A DNA stretch of 7,858 bases, taken from contig DJBL01000059.1 of the NCBI GenBank assembly GCA_002435595.1, positions 1-7,858 on the forward strand, in the 5' to 3' direction. Under the pieces are notes generated by a model. The model had not been told where the DNA came from, made no database searches, and worked only from the letters and a program-made list of their open reading frames with translations. Shown piece by piece: positions 6,406 through 7,858 of the stretch (its first letter is position 1; the number at the start of each line of letters is the position of its first letter). Origin of the DNA: Stenotrophomonas maltophilia (GTDB lineage: Bacteria > Pseudomonadota > Gammaproteobacteria > Xanthomonadales > Xanthomonadaceae). The translations under genes were made by a program, and so were the position numbers.

Positions 6406-6906
6406 ATGACCTCACACGACGACTTCGACGATCGCGATACACGCAGCCCCGGCGACAAGCCCTCGCTGCAGGAACAGGCCGAGCGCTTCTCGCGCCGGCT
6501 GACCGGTTCGGCCCAGCAGGTGTGGCTGGCCGGTCTGGGTGCGTTTGGACGCGCCCAGGCCGAGGGCAGCCGCTTCTTCGACACCCTGGTCAAGGAAGGC
6601 GAAACCATCGAGGCCCGCAACCGCGAACAGGCCGGCGACACGCCGCGCTGGCGCGACAATGTGGAAGAGCAGCTCGGCGAGGCCCGCGAAAAGGCCGCCG
6701 GCACGTGGGACAAGGTCGAGAAGGCCTTCGACGACCGCGTCCAGGGCGTGCTCAAGCGCCTGCACATCCCCACCGCCGAGGACGTGGCCGCGCTCAATGC
6801 ACGGATCGACGCCCTCAACGCACGGGTCAACCGGGCCGAAGCCCGCAACGCCTCGCCCAACGCCGACCCGGCACCGGGCAGCCATCAGGGGCCGGGCGGG
6901 GCCTGA
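6406..6906 (+). CDS. Phasin-family (PHA granule-associated) protein
   Basis: This 166-residue, highly charged helical protein has AGGAT (6395-6399) 6 nt before its ATG. Residues 1-20 are acidic and disordered. Residues 21-75 are an amphipathic helix with V-W-L-A-G-L-G-A-F-G-R-A (39-50) and F-D-T-L-V-K-E-G-E (58-66), the signature of PhaF/PhaI-type phasins. Residues 118-126 read R-L-H-I-P-T-A-E-D, as in that family. Residues 127-145 carry hydrophobics in heptad spacing (V127, L130, I134, L137, V141), a short coiled coil suited to oligomerisation. The end is Pro/Gly-rich. Such proteins coat polyhydroxyalkanoate granules and control their size. The Lys/Ala/Pro-rich DNA-binding tail of PhaF is absent, so this resembles PhaI more. 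It is likely co-expressed with the small gene upstream, although the 100-nt gap could hold its own promoter. Confidence 0.9.
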   Translation: MTSHDDFDDRDTRSPGDKPSLQEQAERFSRRLTGSAQQVWLAGLGAFGRAQAEGSRFFDTLVKEGETIEARNREQAGDTPRWRDNVEEQLGEAREKAAGTWDKVEKAFDDRVQGVLKRLHIPTAEDVAALNARIDALNARVNRAEARNASPNADPAPGSHQGPGGA

Positions 6907-6929
6907 GCCCTGGCCCCGGCTCGCGCCGC

Positions 6930-7038
6930 ACCGATTGTTGCAAAGCAGCACAGCTTTGTTGACAATCGGTCTCGACCCGCCAATCGCTTCTGCGCCGTTT
7001 GTTCCCTCCCCTCACGGCTATGGATTGGCGGGTTTTTT
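6930..7038 (+). ncRNA. Two-hairpin RNA candidate (small RNA or structured 3' UTR)
   Basis: Two consecutive inverted repeats lie between the phasin stop and the next gene. Hairpin 1 has ACCGATTGT (6930-6938) paired with ACAATCGGT (6962-6970), a 2x3 internal loop, then CAAAGC (6941-6946) paired with GCTTTG (6953-6958) and a 6-nt loop. Hairpin 2 is the terminator listed next. A weak promoter (TTGCAA at 6938-6943, 17 nt, GACAAT at 6961-6966) could start a transcript near 6973, just before hairpin 2; otherwise the whole segment is phasin 3' UTR. Hairpin 2's inner loop is C/U-rich, which could pair with G-rich ribosome-binding sites. No Rfam family was recognised with certainty. The remainder of 6907-7179 shows only the promoter candidate near 7137. 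Confidence 0.4.
6975..7038 (+). terminator. Rho-independent terminator with a long loop
   Basis: ACCCGCCAATC (6975-6985) pairs perfectly with GATTGGCGGGT (7023-7033) over 11 bp and is followed by six T (7033-7038). The 37-nt loop contains a further stem, GCCGT (6994-6998) with ACGGC (7014-7018), closing a 15-nt C/U-rich loop. It is oriented to end transcripts from the phasin gene or from a small RNA starting in this spacer. The large structured loop is unusual for a plain terminator. Confidence 0.75.
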
Positions 7039-7136
7039 GTGCCTGCCTCCGGCCAAAGTGAGACATGCGTCACCGGCCGCGCACGCGGGACCCGCCGAGC
7101 TGCCTCGACGAAGCTCCGCAGAGCCCGGCGAGCGCA

Positions 7137-7142
7137 TATAAA
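7137..7142 (+). promoter_or_regulatory. Possible -10 element of the Mrr-like gene
   Basis: TATAAA stands out in GC-rich surroundings 37 nt before ATG 7180, so a start of transcription near 7149 is plausible. No recognisable -35 hexamer lies 16-18 nt upstream. A terminator upstream and the lack of a close neighbour mean this gene needs its own promoter. Confidence 0.35.
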
Positions 7143-7179
7143 CTGTCAATCGCACCCCCGCGTTCAACCCTAGCGCCTC

Positions 7180-7858
7180 ATGTTCTCCTGGATTCTCGCT
7201 TTACTGTTGGCCCTCATCGTCTGGACGCTCTGCGCCGCCTGGTTCTGGCTGGTCAAGCGCCGCCGCAAGGAGACCCGGCTGGGCCTCAATGCCCTGGCAG
7301 GCATGCATTGGCGCGACTTTTCCGAGATCGTGCGCCGCGCCATGCGCGAGCAGCGCGGGCTGCAGGATGTGCCCGGGGAAGTGGATGACAGCCGCGAACC
7401 GCGCAGCGATTTCCTCATGCATGACGACCAGCACCGCTGGCTGTTGTCGTGCAAGCACGGCCGCGCCTACCGGATCGGCACGGCGGCGGTGAACGAGCTG
7501 GGGGCCGCCGCGCGGCTGGCCGGCGCGCGCGGTGGCATCCTGATCACCGAAGGCATGGTCGAGCGCGATGGCCGCGTGGCTGCCGAGAAGCAGGGCGTGG
7601 AAGTGCTGGATGGCCACCTGCTGTGGCCGCTGCTGCAGCCTTACCTGCCCGGCGACATGGAGGCACGGGTGAACAATGCCGCCCGGCGCGAGGCGATCCG
7701 ACGCATTTCCATCGCCGCGCTGGGTTCGCTGACCCTGGGCCTGCTGGTGGGCATGGGCTACCTGACCTCGCGACTGGACCGGCAGGCCACCGCCATGCCG
7801 ACGGCCGCGACCAGCGCACCGGCGCCGGCGCCCGCTGCCCCCCCTGCCCCGGACACGG
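7180..7858 (+). CDS. Membrane-anchored Mrr-like restriction endonuclease-fold protein (3' end outside window)
   Basis: There are 226 codons, open to the window edge. An in-frame TAG at 7171-7173 sits two codons before ATG 7180, so the start cannot be further upstream; there is no clear ribosome-binding site. Residues 3-24 are a transmembrane helix followed by K-R-R-R-K, placing what follows in the cytoplasm. Residues 40-157 match the Mrr-type nuclease fold: M-H-W-R-D-F-S-E-I (42-50), Asp77, S-C-K (90-92), A-V-N-E-L-G-A-A-A-R (103-112), G-G-I-L-I-T-E-G (118-125) and V-L-D-G-H-L-L (142-148). A second helix (176-196) follows R-R-E-A-I-R-R, then an Ala/Pro-rich stretch likely in the periplasm. 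PD-(D/E)XK nucleases use Asp...Glu/Gln-x-Lys; here Ser90 replaces the middle acid, so activity is doubtful. No methylase or specificity subunit is nearby, which argues against a classical restriction system. Confidence 0.75.
   Translation, partial: MFSWILALLLALIVWTLCAAWFWLVKRRRKETRLGLNALAGMHWRDFSEIVRRAMREQRGLQDVPGEVDDSREPRSDFLMHDDQHRWLLSCKHGRAYRIGTAAVNELGAAARLAGARGGILITEGMVERDGRVAAEKQGVEVLDGHLLWPLLQPYLPGDMEARVNNAARREAIRRISIAALGSLTLGLLVGMGYLTSRLDRQATAMPTAATSAPAPAPAAPPAPDT

Noticed and set aside
5934..6860. 308-codon minus-strand frame opposite the two PHA genes
   Set aside because: It covers both well-supported + strand genes and their spacer. Its Ser/Arg-rich composition and lack of motifs mark it as a shadow.
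6959..6964. Perfect TTGACA -35 hexamer
   Set aside because: No acceptable -10 hexamer lies 16-18 nt downstream (CAATCG, AATCGC, ATCGCT), and the bases are explained by the right side of hairpin 1.
6930..6970. Hairpin 1 as an intrinsic terminator for the phasin gene
   Set aside because: No T-run follows its stem; the U-run belongs to the second hairpin.
7065..7388. 107-codon + strand frame starting in the spacer and overlapping the Mrr-like gene
   Set aside because: It is out of frame with the Mrr-like gene, and its product is Arg/Pro/Ala-rich with no motif. The frame at 7180 has clear membrane and nuclease-fold features.

Overview
The window reads as ordinary, very GC-rich gammaproteobacterial chromosome, most likely Stenotrophomonas or a close Xanthomonas relative (Lysobacteraceae). 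This rests on three things: the serC-pheA-aroA gene order, the character of the proteins, and a short palindrome at 4980-4998 that resembles Stenotrophomonas GTAG-type extragenic palindromes. The taxonomic call is inference from memory of these families, not a search.

Layout. At the left edge is the 3' end of a TonB-type protein (2-280, +), followed by a complete second TonB-like protein (437-1018, +). They are tandem paralogues. A strong hairpin terminator at 1043-1072 separates them from a leftward biosynthetic cluster, serC (4847-3762), pheA (3709-2516) and aroA (2426-1113). SerC serves serine and pyridoxal phosphate synthesis. AroA makes EPSP, the precursor of chorismate, and PheA commits chorismate to phenylalanine. 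The spacers (52 and 89 nt) each carry a GC hairpin, and the three genes are probably one transcript. A 259-nt spacer (4848-5106) holds the serC leader and the REP-like palindrome. Upstream lies a leftward gene for a tail-anchored, FHA-containing protein (5937-5107).

To the right, reading rightward, are a small polyhydroxyalkanoate-system protein (6030-6305) and a phasin-family protein (6406-6906). A 273-nt spacer (6907-7179) then holds two consecutive hairpins ending in a U-run. The window closes inside a gene (7180 to the edge) for a membrane-anchored protein with an Mrr-like, PD-(D/E)XK-type nuclease fold, whose stop codon lies outside.

There are no tRNA or rRNA genes, transposons, CRISPR arrays or phage genes. 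I see no clear undescribed multi-gene system. The items most worth a second look are the two-hairpin RNA candidate at 6930-7038, the membrane-embedded Mrr-like protein with an altered catalytic motif, and the FHA protein whose phosphopeptide-binding residues look lost. Long open frames opposite aroA, pheA and serC are GC-bias shadows and were not annotated.
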